From: Odiellus spinosus
Taxonomy: Eukaryota; Arthropoda; Arachnida; Opiliones; Phalangiidae
DNA length: 64,000 nt
Reading direction: 5' to 3'
NCBI GenBank assembly: GCA_963920705.1
Contig: OY987231.1
Location: forward strand, 18,329,024-18,393,023
Below are positions 40,101 to 49,434 of this stretch, piece by piece (position 1 is the stretch's first letter; each line of letters opens with the position of its first letter). The position numbers and the translations under genes are program-made. The notes below the pieces were generated by a model. The model did not search any database, was not told where the DNA came from, and worked only from the letters and a program-made list of their open reading frames with translations.

Positions 40101-43100
40101 GGCACCGGCAATCTGCAGAAAGATAAGATGATTAATTTGTCATTAATTAGTCAATAAATTAACTAACCAGTTGCTGTTGTTGGGACGTAACCATATCGGC
40201 TACTTTACCCCATCCCATGACTAGAGAGTCGTACGTCCTGGCTGGTTCCCAACCATATACTTTGAGTGTGTCTTGAGCGCCGGCGAACAAACAATCGCCC
40301 TCTGAATTGAAGTGAATACATCTGGAAAACGACCAACTCGTAAATGTTTAGAGTTTAAAAAATTTCGGAAAAAAACAAGCAGTTCATTGAAATTTAACAA
40401 ATGGCTGAAACTACTTAACATAAAAAAATATATATCAAATAGTTGACTATTCGAATATTCTGTTTATACATAAAATTTATCAAAAAGAAAAAGCTTTTTT
40501 TTTAATTAAAGAGTTAGATCAGAAGATTGAGAAACTTATATTATTGAGACTTGGAAAAATGTAAAACTGTCAATAAACTAAATTCAATATTTTACGAACG
40601 AGTTAAGATATATAACACAGTTTATTCAAAAATAAAACGTATATCAAATAGTATGGTCAAACCCTGTCAGCCATTTGTCAAATAAATTCGACTGGTACGG
40701 ATCAATTAACAAAAACAAATTGTGTTGCAAATGCGTAAACGTTTAAAATTCAAAACTGACGGAACTTACCTTACACCTAATTCGTTATCGTTAGATGAAA
40801 CTAAGTTAAAGCTTTCCAAGTCCCAAAATTTGACACACCTAGAGAAAAAAACCAAAAAAAAATACAGGAAAAAAATGAGCGTGAGAATATGAAAACGCAA
40901 TAAAAACATTAAATACACATGTATCATATTCAAACAAAAAACTTCCTAAAAGATTTCCTTAAACTTTTCATTTCTTTTTTTTTTACTTCTTCTTTCCTTT
41001 TCTTGAGAAAGGGATCATTATTTAACAGGAAAAGTTCAACTTTTTCAAGGTTTACATTATATCAAGGTCAGAAATATTAAATAACGTGACTATAACTTCC
41101 TTCTAGCAATTCACTTACAGCAATATTTTAAACCGTATGAAATTGAATTGAACTGCAGTTAAATTAAACCGGCAATTACTATGTATGGAATTGCATTGTC
41201 AAAATACAAACTTGACCATGCTAGACGAGGAATGCAGACTTAAATGAAACTTAATACTTTTCATTACATCTAACGTAACTAGAATATATTAAACTCGAAG
41301 TTGACTATAGCTACTTTTATCTAATGATAATTAATATAAAAATATCCCTCCACGATAGTTTTCTAGGCGCTGATAAATAAAACTGATTTTGATAATATTA
41401 AACAGAAAACTTTTGAATATATAATTCGGCTCGATACCCAGTTGGATACGACTACCGTAAAACATAATTTATGATCGGAGCTAGATTACAACAAAGTTAT
41501 AATATTGGGGTTTTAAAATGTCCTGGAAGAACGCCAGGTTTTTGGGAGATGAAAAAAATGCCCACTTCGAGCTGTCGGACTGCCTACTATACCTGCTCAA
41601 ATGATTTATTAAGAGCATTTCAAGGTTAGATTTAAGAGAAAAATGTGAAAGGTTTTAGCTTTCAGATAAATGAACTGTAGCCAAATGGGTAATGACAAAA
41701 TATCAACGCTCATTAAGTGTGGAAAAATCAGAAGAGTATAAAGTTTACTTTCCAAATATTTTTTCAAGGGATAATAAAAACGAGTAACATGATATCTTTC
41801 TGCGTGGTTACGAAAAACAGTTTATAAAATGTTAAAGGGATACTATAGATTCTGGAATCAAGTTATTGTTAATCGATTTAGACTGCTAAAAGAAGTCTAA
41901 TAACGGTTAATTATCAAAGTTGTAAAATTTAGATCAGAGAAATTTCCCATTTATTTCAAAAGAACTCAGTTGTTGATGTCAATGAAAGTAGTCTGTGAAA
42001 TGGTTTGTGAACACAAAGTAGGTTTGCTAGAGTTAAATTGGCTTTAGAGTTAAAGATAACGCGACATTTTTATACAATATTTCATTGGCATCAGCGAACC
42101 ATTTAAAAATTTTGTCAAAACGGATTTAGGCTTAGGGTGTCTAGTTCGCGACTTTGATAATTAATTGTTAATTACAGCGAAACCTTTGGAGAGTTTTGAT
42201 ATGATTTTTAAATAGTCCAAATAGATTAAAAAAAAAATCATATCCGATACTATTATCCTTTTAAAATAATGTGATTAACAAAGTTGCTAAGCCTAATTTC
42301 ATTTTCAGACTAGTTACAATTACAGAAAATTCTGAGATAATTAAAGTGTATTAGAATTGAATGCTTTAAGATTTGTTTAAAGAGTGGTAAGACTCTCTTT
42401 GATTAGCTACATATTTTCTGGCATTTTTGGAGTTAGGCTTATAGTGTTCTTTAATAAAAAATTCCTCAGTAAAATTTTAATTTAAAGAGAAACATTTGGA
42501 GAGTTGTTACGAATATTTTGTTTATAAGAGATTAAAAATAACACGCATCTAATCTTCATTATCCCTTTAAGGAGTGTTTGGGTTACTCAATATAAGATGG
42601 GTGTTTTAAAATTAGTGAGTAATGTAAAATTAACTGTACACATCTGAAGACATTAAATATTTCATTGAGTTGCCTAACTATATAATGTAGCGTCCACCAG
42701 GTAGTCTTATCATAAAATATTTTATCTAAAATTCTGTTGAAACAGGTTAGCAAATTTTTACAGTACTGGTATTCAAGGCAGTTGCACGGTATAAATTACC
42801 TTCGCTTCCTAGTAGCTAGCTTATAGGGGTGATAAAATTCAAAGGTAAATATTAACGTCCCTCGTAAAAACCACTATATTCCCAAGCTATATAGAAATTG
42901 TGTTACAAAAACCCTGGAGATGGGTGTTAAGAACAGCAAGGATATTTCGTATATCGTTCATTACTTTCTCGGAATTAAAAATGCGATAATTTCTCATAAA
43001 TAATTAATTACCATAACTCTAAACGACTACTTTACAAATTAACCTTCGGGAGATAAAAGGGTTTAAACTTACTTATCACCGCTACTGCTCGCTAGTAGGA

Positions 43101-46066
43101 ACTCATTAGGATGGTATTGGACATCCGTGATGGGACCATTGTGTCCTTGAAACTCCGCAAGCATTTTACCTGCCGGCAGATCCCATAACTAAAAAATTAG
43201 AGCAAATTTATTTTCAGTTTGAGACTAATAACTTTAATAATGTCACAGGAAAATTATACAACCTTAACAGTCCCATCTTCACCACCAGAGGCTATCCATC
43301 GTCCATCAGGACTAAATATCACGCTATTGACAGATTTATTATGGCCCTAAAGATAAAAATATGTAAATTTAATTTTTATAAAAGTAGAGACCGTCTTAAA
43401 ATTAATAGGGAGAAAGGAAAAAAAAAAAAAAACAGTAATTTAGGTCATGATAAAAAATATTAATTTAAGCCCTTTTTCTCGAATTTTATGACCTAATAAT
43501 GAGTGTCTCTAATTACTCGTCAGTGTGGTTTCCCCTCACATCATTGAAATTAACACGCCTCTGTATGGAGATATAAATTTTATCCCTAATCACCTTGACT
43601 CCCTATTTCTTGTATTTGATATACATACTATAAAACTTTCTCTAAACAGGACTTATTTTGCCATTAAATTAAGAAAGGTTTTAAAGGAAGACAGACAACA
43701 GGTTCCAAAATTTGGAGATTTTGAGCTTAAAGGCCCTATCTGCTCTGAAACTTGCCCCTTTAAAATGCTCTTCCCTTACGCACGCAGCCTAGCTTTGACT
43801 GTACAATTTGTTACGTACAACGTTGTCTGCTATGCTAGAAAAGAAGGCTACTTTAAAGGGAGTTGGAAAAATCGCAGACAGTCCCTTTAAAGGCCTCATC
43901 TGCTCTGAAATTTGCGTCTTGAAAATCATCTTCCCTTCTGCACTCAGCTTAGCTTTGACTGTACAATTTGTTATGTACAACGTCGTCTGCTAAGCAAGAA
44001 AAGAATGCGACTTTAAAGGGGCTTTAGAAAACGAAGATAGACCCTTTAAAAGATAGTCCGGTAGAAAAATATCCAAGAAAATATATACTTTCGCTTCTCC
44101 CTTACTGAAAAAAGTTAGTCTGATATGAAGGGGTCCTCAAGAACAATATAGCGGTCTTTGGGAAGTCTGTAAGACTTCCCCAAGACTTCTTGACATGTTG
44201 GAAGACTTCCCCAAGACCTCTTAACACTAACTTTTTTTTGGTAAGGGTGCCATTCCCAATAAAAGTAAAATATAATTATAAACCAAAGTAAACACGCGTT
44301 CCGATTCTAGCGATTGGCGCGTTAGATAGCTAGAGTTCCGGACGAGATCTACAATTCGCTTGGGATAAGGATAGGACACGTTTTTGATGTTTAAATGAAT
44401 TTCTAAAGTTTGAATGTAAGTATAAAATCGAACCAATCATTATTCCAGCATTGCAAATGTCTTAGGACATTTTTTTTACACCAAGAGGTTTTGAAAAAAA
44501 AAAAAAAAAAAAATTCTGGTCGTCTTCCTTTTAATAACTAACCTTGTATGTGTAGACACATCCTTTTCGTCTGACATCCCATAGCTACGTGAAATAAAAA
44601 TTAATTAGTCAAAAGGATATAATATAATATATGGTGTAAACAAATTAAACGTTCGATCAAGGTTGATTAATTAAATTTAATTCGATTAATTTTCATCCCA
44701 CCTTTATCATGGTGTCGACGGAGCCTGAGGCTAAAAAGTCCCCGTAAGGATGAAAATCCAGACATTTTACGTTTGATTTATGTCCAGTCAAGGTCCTTAA
44801 AACTGGAAATAAATGAATAATATAGTCGGTGAGGGAATTTTCCAGAGCTAAGTAAATTAAAACTTGGCCCACATATTTTGATTAAAAATAATATAATAAA
44901 CATATGGGTGTAAGATTTTTTTCAGCAGGATAGAATGGACTGTGTCGCCCCCTGCTGAGAATATAATTAAACCGAAGTTGAGCGAATGTTTTTTCTAAAG
45001 AAGGCTAACATTTCATTTATTAATTAATTCGGTCAACAATTAATGCCAAAGCATATATACGATTTCAAATCCTGTTTACAACTAAGTAATTTCAAATAGA
45101 CACGTGTCTTAAGTTCATTCAGCGTTGCCAGTAACATTGGTGAGTCAAGTCCGAATTGAAAAGAATATGAGTAAATTTTTGGAATTATTTTTCGCGAATG
45201 TTAATCATATTCCATTTGGAACTCGTGAAATATCCGTGAAAACCTCAATTTAAATTCGAAACAATATTTTTTGGTAAATGCCAACCGTCGTAAATACATC
45301 AAAAACCCCGAAAAATAAACTTTCTTTAATTATATATAAACGTAGAAAAATATTCTCCCATAGAGATTGCGAAAAAAGTACCACCCACTCAATTGTTTTA
45401 ACAGAAGAGAAATCATGTCAAATGTAAGCACATATTTGAGACCAAAAAAAAAAAAATTAAACCGGTCTTTATCACGCTAGAAGAAATTCCACAAAAATAT
45501 CAGAATTACCATCATAAGACTGTATAAAACTTTATAAACCCCTTTTCTAATGCCTTCAGAATGTAGAAAATTGTTTTGATAAAATTTGGTTAAAAGTTTT
45601 AAAACAATAGAAAAATTAGAAACGGCCAGAATATAAAAAAACCTTTGTTTCAAATAGTCTATTGTCCAGTTTTCGATTCAAAATGGGTCAACATTATTTT
45701 ACTTCATTTCTAACGAAATTCATATTGTAAGCAACTATAAAATTTCGTTAAAAATTCAATATTAAGTAAATTTTATATTTAAAAACGAGAGAAATTATTT
45801 GGCGTGACGACCTTGGTAACCAGGAAGATTTTAAGTATATGCTCTTAAAATATAAATGAAATAAAAGTTATTTTTTTAGAAGGAAACACTCGAGTTTTGG
45901 CCATCCACTGGGGGGAAATAATTTTCGAAAAAAGATCATAAATCTTACTTTTGGCCGCTTCAAGATCCCATATTTTGAGAGCTCCAGAAACTGACCCTGC
46001 ACAGACTAAATCATCCGAGTGGCCGAATTTGACACATTCTACCGCCGTCGTATGACCGCTCAAACT
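18982..46066 (-). CDS. KATNB1: Katanin p80 WD40-containing subunit B1, 16 visible coding exons, 5' end missing
   Basis: Regulatory subunit of the microtubule-severing enzyme katanin. In the family, p80 targets the p60 AAA ATPase to centrosomes and spindle poles through its WD40 propeller and binds p60 through its C-terminal con80 domain. I joined 16 exons (listed separately) by GT-AG splice sites. Together they have 2,298 nt, one open frame, 765 residues plus stop. Visible residues 1 to about 260 are WD40 blades ([55 protein letters not shown]). About 265-605 is a low-complexity linker with a Gln-rich block at 440-560. About 605-765 is con80 ([48 protein letters not shown]). The first blade and the start codon are not in view. 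Vertebrate p80 is about 655 residues, so this protein is longer, mainly in the linker. The family call is firm; exon edges are inferred from the sequence alone. Confidence 0.94.
19277..19548. mobile_element. Candidate MITE with GCTACG(T/G)TCA ends
   Basis: Left end GCTACGTTCATACTAGG and inverted right end GCTACGGTCACACTAGC match at 14 of 17 positions. The interior has repeated AATCGATT/AAACCGAT motifs. No clear target duplication. It lies in the last katanin intron. Confidence 0.6.
20803..21117. mobile_element. MITE family B, copy 1
   Basis: 315 bp with long inverted arms starting CAAGAATTCATTCAGGTTCC. Perfect 7-bp duplication GTATTAA (20,796-20,802 and 21,118-21,124). It is the reverse-oriented relative of the copy at 26,025. 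Confidence 0.92.
22044..22462. mobile_element. MITE family C
   Basis: 419 bp with about 40-bp inverted ends starting CAGAGGTATATAATAACCAC and containing CTTCGGGGGGAAGTATGAAA. Perfect 7-bp duplication ATCTTAC (22,037-22,043 and 22,463-22,469). Confidence 0.93.
22463..24747. other. Katanin intron, no further gene recognised
   Basis: AT-rich intronic DNA. A 155-codon open frame on the minus strand at 22,778-23,245 has no domain I recognise and no splice or expression evidence. An A run is at 23,309 and a G run at 23,787. Confidence 0.45.
24748..24960. repeat. Relic repeat related to 32,462-32,735
   Basis: Both stretches share GGGTTCATACAA, AATTTCCC(T/C)GAT motifs, CTC(C/)TTGATAT-like sequence and GGTATTCCAG in the same order. 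The style resembles the CCCTGAC-rich elements at 53,764 and 59,634, but this copy is much older. Confidence 0.45.
24984..25321. mobile_element. MITE family A, full-length copy
   Basis: 338 bp, ends CAGAAGCCGATGAAACCC. Perfect 7-bp duplication GTTAAAG (24,977-24,983 and 25,322-25,328). Orientation is opposite to the copy at 47,554. Confidence 0.95.
25322..26024. other. Katanin intron, nothing recognised
   Basis: No paired terminal repeats or coding exons seen. Confidence 0.45.
26025..26338. mobile_element. MITE family B, copy 2
   Basis: 314 bp, ends CAAGAATCCATTCAGGTTCC. 7-bp flanks GGTATAT and GATATAT differ at one position. The internal GGTCGGCTCCATTTTTATTA segment is shared, inverted, with the copy at 20,803. 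Confidence 0.9.
26402..26452. repeat. Right-end relic of the CAGGGTTGCC element family
   Basis: CTAGGTTTTCCAGAACTCTG followed by GCAACCCTGTA resembles the right terminus of the elements ending TGGCAACCCTG. No left end found. Confidence 0.4.
27064..27180 (-). CDS. KATNB1: Katanin p80 visible exon 15 (con80)
   Basis: Isolated 117-nt exon between two very long introns. It encodes [20 protein letters not shown], then KSN and [14 protein letters not shown], the most diagnostic con80 motif. Acceptor gatcag, donor gtaaga. Confidence 0.93.
27388..28041. mobile_element. Diverged MITE related to families A and C
   Basis: Left end CAGAAGTATATATATACCTT with TCGAGGTGAAGT, and inverted right end CAGAAGTCGATAAAAGCCTC with TCGGGTGAAGT, pair imperfectly over about 35 bp. 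654 bp, with no duplicated flank visible. Confidence 0.55.
28598..29382. mobile_element. TTAA-flanked element hosting a nested family A MITE
   Basis: TTAA on both sides. Left end AGGGATAGTCGCACAATATT and inverted right end AGGGATTGTACCACTATTTT pair imperfectly. A complete family A MITE at 28,709-29,045 sits inside, so this element is the older of the two. The right part resembles the first 330 bp of the window. Confidence 0.6.
28709..29045. mobile_element. MITE family A, full-length copy, nested
   Basis: 337 bp with the standard CAGAAGCCGATGAAACCC ends. 7-bp flanks GTAAAAG and TTAAAAG match at six of seven positions. Confidence 0.94.
30129..30464. mobile_element. MITE family A, full-length copy
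   Basis: 336 bp with a perfect 7-bp duplication CTAAAAT (30,122-30,128 and 30,465-30,471). Orientation is opposite to the copy at 28,709. Confidence 0.95.
30465..32461. other. Katanin intron, nothing recognised
   Basis: Long AT-rich stretch with no exon matching p80 and no clear paired terminal repeats. Confidence 0.45.
32462..32735. repeat. Relic repeat related to 24,748-24,960
   Basis: Shares CAGGGTTCATACAA, AATTTCCCCGATT and GGTATTCCAG landmarks with the other copy. Boundaries are uncertain. Confidence 0.45.
32736..33776. other. Katanin intron, nothing recognised
   Basis: No supported gene or element. Open frames on both strands are short and lack recognisable domains. Confidence 0.45.
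33777..34060. mobile_element. 284-bp MITE with TAGTCCTGGTCGATTT ends, copy 1
   Basis: Perfect 16-bp inverted ends TAGTCCTGGTCGATTT, plus an internal stem around ACGCTTCCTATA and TATAGGAGGCGT. A second copy at 58,335 differs at about five positions. Flanks fit a TA (possibly TATA) target. Confidence 0.92.
34061..35476. other. Katanin intron with diverged internal repeats
   Basis: About 70 bp at 34,326-34,395 (TAGAATACTACAACCATTTC) recurs at 35,125-35,195. A stretch from about 34,490 (TTCTTGGTAAAAT) recurs at about 34,638. No gene. Confidence 0.5.
35477..36010. repeat. Tandem duplication, 2 x 267 bp
   Basis: The first copy (35,477-35,743) and second copy (35,744-36,010) abut head to tail, start CTAGGGCCAAAACATAATAA, and differ at about four positions. 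It is a recent local duplication in the 9.5-kb katanin intron. Confidence 0.95.
36369..36394. repeat. Perfect 26-bp palindrome
   Basis: ACTAATTATAGTA and its exact reverse complement meet with no spacer, about 260 bp inside the intron that follows katanin exon 14. Confidence 0.9.
36655..36729 (-). CDS. KATNB1: Katanin p80 visible exon 14 (con80)
   Basis: 75-nt exon completing Pro, then [20 protein letters not shown] and SKYEA. This is a near-textbook con80 segment (LW.LD.C..LLP.I..LLQSKYE). The next coding exon is 9.5 kb downstream. Confidence 0.93.
36827..36903 (-). CDS. KATNB1: Katanin p80 visible exon 13 (con80)
   Basis: Encodes [20 protein letters not shown] and VITLR, matching the A(I/V)..A..M.D..V.VDILN core of con80. 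The Pro codon is split after CC, with donor gtaagt. Confidence 0.92.
36988..37158 (-). CDS. KATNB1: Katanin p80 visible exon 12 (con80 start)
   Basis: 57 codons in phase 0, beginning [11 protein letters not shown] and ending [14 protein letters not shown]. The [10 protein letters not shown] segment corresponds to the first conserved helices of con80. Confidence 0.9.
37267..37674 (-). CDS. KATNB1: Katanin p80 visible exon 11 (Gln-rich linker)
   Basis: 408-nt phase-0 exon. It starts [14 protein letters not shown], is dominated by Gln with Met, His and Ser, and ends GLEMDEFLP before gtaaga. DEFLP is a conserved landmark just before the con80 region in animal p80. The Gln block is longer than I know from vertebrate p80 and probably varies in repeat length. 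Confidence 0.88.
38140..38477 (-). CDS. KATNB1: Katanin p80 visible exon 10 (Ser/Asn-rich linker)
   Basis: Runs from acceptor ttttatttag to donor gtaaga. It encodes a basic [19 protein letters not shown] segment and then Ser/Asn/Gln-rich sequence including a run of four Asn. Open reading frame extends on both sides but leaves the family frame beyond the splice sites. Confidence 0.85.
38902..39032 (-). CDS. KATNB1: Katanin p80 visible exon 9 (acidic linker)
   Basis: Encodes an acidic linker ([20 protein letters not shown] followed by [13 protein letters not shown]). The frame is carried through from exon 8 into exon 10. The linker is weakly conserved, so this exon rests on splice sites and frame continuity. 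Confidence 0.82.
39104..39660. repeat. 31-bp intronic minisatellite with decaying edge
   Basis: Unit contains TACATTGTCATTCCTATATT and AGATTCGCCTA. About nine good copies run to 39,395, then progressively diverged copies (GCGATTTCTATATTAGGTT) to about 39,660. It lies between katanin exons 8 and 9. Confidence 0.9.
39949..40112 (-). CDS. KATNB1: Katanin p80 visible exon 8 (end of propeller, start of linker)
   Basis: Reads [20 protein letters not shown], the conserved (I/V)(A/G).AFS.(T/S)NVS.Y(I/V)VDL.RV segment that closes the propeller. It then enters a Ser/Thr/Asn-rich linker. Acceptor tgcag, donor gtaagc, ending two bases into a Gly codon. Confidence 0.92.
40168..40321 (-). CDS. KATNB1: Katanin p80 visible exon 7 (last WD40 blade)
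   Basis: Completes Arg, then [20 protein letters not shown] and [13 protein letters not shown] with WGKVADM. The VYGWEP...WGKVAD signature is highly conserved in p80. The exon ends in a QQQQL run before gttagt. Confidence 0.93.
40770..40838 (-). CDS. KATNB1: Katanin p80 visible exon 6 (69 nt)
   Basis: Follows ctctag, completes the Lys codon, and encodes [19 protein letters not shown] up to a split Arg codon before gtaag. It matches the FWDLE.F..VS segment of the family. A 2.2-kb intron lies upstream. Confidence 0.92.
41836..42566. mobile_element. TTAA-flanked MITE in katanin intron
   Basis: TTAA on both sides. Ends AGGGATACTATAG and, inverted, AGGGATAATGAAG. A further AGGAT-type end near 42,258 suggests nesting or an alternative boundary. 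Confidence 0.5.
43073..43188 (-). CDS. KATNB1: Katanin p80 visible exon 5 (WD40 blade)
   Basis: Encodes [18 protein letters not shown], then a [10 protein letters not shown] stretch typical of p80. It ends two bases into a Lys codon before gtaagt, and the codon is completed by the next exon. Confidence 0.93.
43263..43346 (-). CDS. KATNB1: Katanin p80 visible exon 4 (WD40 blade)
   Basis: 84-nt phase-0 exon encoding [17 protein letters not shown] and ending GGEDGTVK, between tttag and gttgta. It is a canonical GH...SPDG.W.ASG blade. Confidence 0.93.
43728..44045. repeat. Tandem pair of a 160-bp MITE-like unit
   Basis: Two head-to-tail copies (43,728-43,887 and 43,888-44,045) share TAAAGGCC, ATCTGCTCTGAAA, TTAGCTTTGACTGTACAATT, GTCTGCTA and GACTTTAAAGG. 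Relatives lie at 50,240 and, inverted, at 52,929. It lies between katanin exons 3 and 4. Confidence 0.85.
44543..44584 (-). CDS. KATNB1: Katanin p80 visible exon 3 (42 nt)
   Basis: Short phase-0 exon encoding [14 protein letters not shown] between acgtag and gttagt. It is too short for ordinary ORF listing. The LWD(V/I)RRKGC motif is diagnostic of katanin p80. Confidence 0.93.
44702..44802 (-). CDS. KATNB1: Katanin p80 visible exon 2 (WD40 blade)
   Basis: The acceptor ttccag completes the split Ile codon, then reads [20 protein letters not shown] and ends SVDTMIK before gtggga. The acceptor and frame match the preceding exon exactly. Confidence 0.93.
44803..45948. other. Katanin intron between visible exons 1 and 2
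   Basis: AT-rich intronic DNA with no paired-end element or other exon recognised. Confidence 0.6.
45949..46066 (-). CDS. KATNB1: Katanin p80 visible exon 1 (WD40 blade)
   Basis: Begins in phase 0 after a cag acceptor and ends one base into a codon before gtaaga. It encodes [14 protein letters not shown] and ends [12 protein letters not shown], the strongly conserved blade next to the N-terminal one in p80. An upstream exon must supply the start and first blade. Confidence 0.93.
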
Positions 46067-47553
46067 CTGTTAAAGAAAAAGAAAACAAAAAGTTACGGTT
46101 AATTAACTTTTTAATATCTTCACAAGTTAAAACGATACTAGACTGAAAACAACTTTTAATCAAGTCACACGCAAACTAAACACGCTAAGCCTAAATCCTT
46201 TTCGCAGATTTCTTATATTCAGAATTCCTGAAACCAATGAGAGGCTATCTCAGACGAAATGGCGCGTGAACCGATTTAACAGACTTTAATTTAAAGCTCG
46301 TGCTATTTCTGAAAACACCTTTTCTGATTCACGGGTCATTTCAAAGACGAACGCTCATTGGCTTCAACAATTCTAGCCTTTATAGTCAATCCAAAATGTC
46401 TCTTCGTGAAAAATTTCGCAACTTTGATAATTAATCGCGAAAGTTTTGGCGTGTTTGAATAATATTATAACGCCTATCGATCTATTTTTAAAATAACTTC
46501 TTTTCAGAGTCTAGTACCCTATAAGTTTTATTTTCTTTTGTCTTAACATGTAAAAATGACGTCATAATCTTGTAAGAATGGATAATTTGGCACGGGCTGA
46601 TTGTAATGTTTAAAATGAGTTATTTTCCGAAATAATTAATTTTAATTCAATTTTAGTAACTATTATTGAATTAACCTCTTAATCTCAATTGCTTAAAAAT
46701 TTAAGTTTTCATATAGCAAGTGGTATATGTTAAGGTTTTCTCCCCTCAAGCAGACATATCTTAAAATTAATAAAAACCCTTAAAAATGTAATTCAATCCT
46801 GAATGAAACAACATTCATAAAATGTACGAAAACTTAAATTTTTTTCATTTATTTTAGATGGATTTGCCATCAAGGAGATCTTTAATTTTCAAGGTTTGGA
46901 AAACTGTCGAAGCGAGGTCGTTTCTCGGAAGAAAAAAAGAAAAAAAATGGGGGGGGGGGGGGGACATTTCTGCTAAACATTTATGAAAATTACATCAAAC
47001 AAGGTTAATTCGACTTAAAGATGAACCCTAGGACCCAGACGTAACCTACTTATTTCGTTTAGTAGTAATTTGTTTTTATCAAGATGGACCTAACTGTAAC
47101 AGGTTCTAACATGATAATTTAAGATAAGTTTTCTCGTTTATGTTGACTGCGTAACCTAAATGAACCCGTACAGAATTACAATGATGTTTTTATGGAATCT
47201 TAAAGGTACATTCAATGGTAAAATAAATTTTTCTTTATAAGAGAAAGACCACATTTAAATTTATCTTTTCAATTTAGATGAATTATTAAATTTAACCAAT
47301 TTAATGAACGTCACCAGGAGTGGGATTTCCAATTTATTGGGGAGAAGCGCTACATAAAGTCGCGAGCCAATCAACTCGTTCAGTACAGGATACGTCACGG
47401 GGTCGGGGTGTTCGCGGGCCTTTTCCAAACGGACATTTTCGTTTATATCATTTTAAATAAATAATGTAAATTGGAAAACTCATCAGGCTTCTTTTGTTTT
47501 AAAATAGGCCTGTCATTATAAAATATAAACAATTAATTCACCACCATATAAAC
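46067..47553. other. DNA upstream of the first visible katanin exon
   Basis: Probably a katanin intron, because the missing first WD40 blade must lie further upstream. A run of about 15 G is at 46,949. No exon matching the expected KLQEF...GGDD...NLW segment was found here or up to 64,000. Confidence 0.5.
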
Positions 47554-47891
47554 CAGAAGCCGATGAAACCCTCCTTTGAAGTCTATTACTCCCGGATCTT
47601 GTCTACCCCTCTCTGTATGGGTTAGTTTCAAAAAGCGCGATTCGTACGCCTCCTAACGGTAGATATTTTCGGAGCGGGAGTTCGTCGAGCGAATATATCT
47701 AGCAGCCTTGGAGTTCGTCAAAAAAAACGTCGTCGTTTGTGGAGAGAGAGAATTTCCAATTTTGCGTAGACAGGGGGAATGAAGTAGGACCCCTCCGATC
47801 CCGTAAAATTGGGAATTTTACCCATACAGAGAGGAGCGCTATATCGAACATTAGAGTAGTAGACTTCAAAGGAGGGTTTCATCGGCTTCTG
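47554..47891. mobile_element. MITE family A, full-length copy
   Basis: 338 bp with a perfect 7-bp duplication TATAAAC (47,547-47,553 and 47,892-47,898). A good reference copy for the family: about 38-bp outer inverted repeats plus a second inverted motif CTCTCTGTATGGGT further in. Confidence 0.95.
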
Positions 47892-48971
47892 TATAAACTT
47901 ATAATGGTTAGCATTAAGAACATTTTTTATCATTTTAAAGGGAGAAATGCAAAATTCAGTTAATACTGTTAGCTCACTAAATATAATACCCTTCAACCAA
48001 TCAGCAAAAGTTCTCAAAGAGTCATTTTAGAAATGGTATTCAACGACAAAAATAATATAGGTTTTCACCTTATCAAAATATAACGAAGACAAATACCATT
48101 TCACTTTCCCACCTATATAATTATTTTTTACTTTTCATCGAGAGAAAAAATAATTAAACTCATTAAAGAGGAGAAAATTAATATTAAAGGACCATTTGGG
48201 TGGTCCGTACCGTATTCCACAAACAGGGTGGTAGAAAAACACAGAAACAAGTCCACCAGCAGGGCTATCATGGCTAGATCTCCACCCTGATCGACTAATT
48301 TGAAATTTTCGTTTTATTATACAAGCCGTTTAGATAGATGACCCCATTTCTTTCTTTTTTTTTTTTTTTTTTTCGTAAAGAAGTAAAAGTTTCAACGAAT
48401 TACGACCACATAAAAGTAACCAATATGACCTAAAAATTTAACACACGTGAGCTTATATAAAAAACAAAACGACATTACGTGATTGTGTTATCAAATTTTC
48501 AACACAATGCGAAAACAGAAATGTGGTAGGAGTTTCCCCAGTTGTGTTTCAGAACTATCGACCATAATGCACAAACTTTCAGCATCTTTTCAGAAAGAGA
48601 AACCATAGACAGTAGCTTTGTGAAAAGCGCGCTTATGGATAAAACTCTAGTCATATCCTCAACTTGAATTAAGTAGTAATTGAGAAGGTGCAGCCTGCGT
48701 AACAGCGTTGAATACATCTTTGGACATTCCTTATTTGAAGTGATTTACTTAATCCATGCAACTATCTCAATTAGATTATATGGTTAATATAAGATCGGAA
48801 AAATGAATTTGCCTGGACTAAACGACGTTAAAAAATTATTTCGGTTTTATTCCTGGTTTCCTAGGTCTGTCATGGATCTGCATAATGAACCCTAATGTTA
48901 TATATTCATATATATTCATAGCATTGTCAACATCTCGCGCCAAAGACGCATATTTGTTAAAGGCATAAGAC
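47892..48971. other. Non-coding, nothing recognised
   Basis: Short open frames only. One segment at 48,187-48,260 (GGACCATTTGGGTGGTCCGT) is locally GC-richer but not identified. Confidence 0.4.
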
Positions 48972-49211
48972 CAGGGACGGAAATAAGCACAAGTCACTGG
49001 TCATTGTCCGATAAATTTTCCAAATGTCCGATAACTTTTTATATTTAAGAGGGGGTCACTGGACAAATGTCCGATAAAAAAAAAGTACTTTTCAATACAA
49101 GAAATGTAGCATTGTCCGGTAATTTTGTTAAATGTCCGATAACTTTTGAATTTTAAAGGGGGGGCTACTGGACATTTGTCCAATAAGAAAAATTTCTTAT
49201 TTCCGTCCCTG
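48972..49211. mobile_element. hAT-type MITE with perfect 8-bp duplication
   Basis: 240 bp, ends CAGGGACGGAAATAAG and its exact complement, flanked by CATAAGAC (48,964-48,971 and 49,212-49,219). The interior has repeated GTCCGATAA motifs, some inverted. An 8-bp duplication with CAGGG ends fits hAT. Confidence 0.95.
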
Positions 49212-49434
49212 CATAAGACAGCACGATAGAAAATAACCCTTGTAACAATAATAAATAAGATTCTTTAAATCTTGAAAAGAAAACATTATTTCAAAAAGAA
49301 ACCGCGATATTTTTGTTAAAAGACCATCCGTATCTAAATTTAAATATCAGCTTTAGTCACAGATAACGATTTAGTTAATGAGCTTAACATTTCTATTTCA
49401 CAAGGAAAAACATAAAACAGGGATGTCATATTAT

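Noticed and set aside
48187-48300. Possible exon reading SVFFYHPVCGIRYGP on the minus strand
   Set aside because: Short, with no splice signals that join it to katanin and no family recognised.
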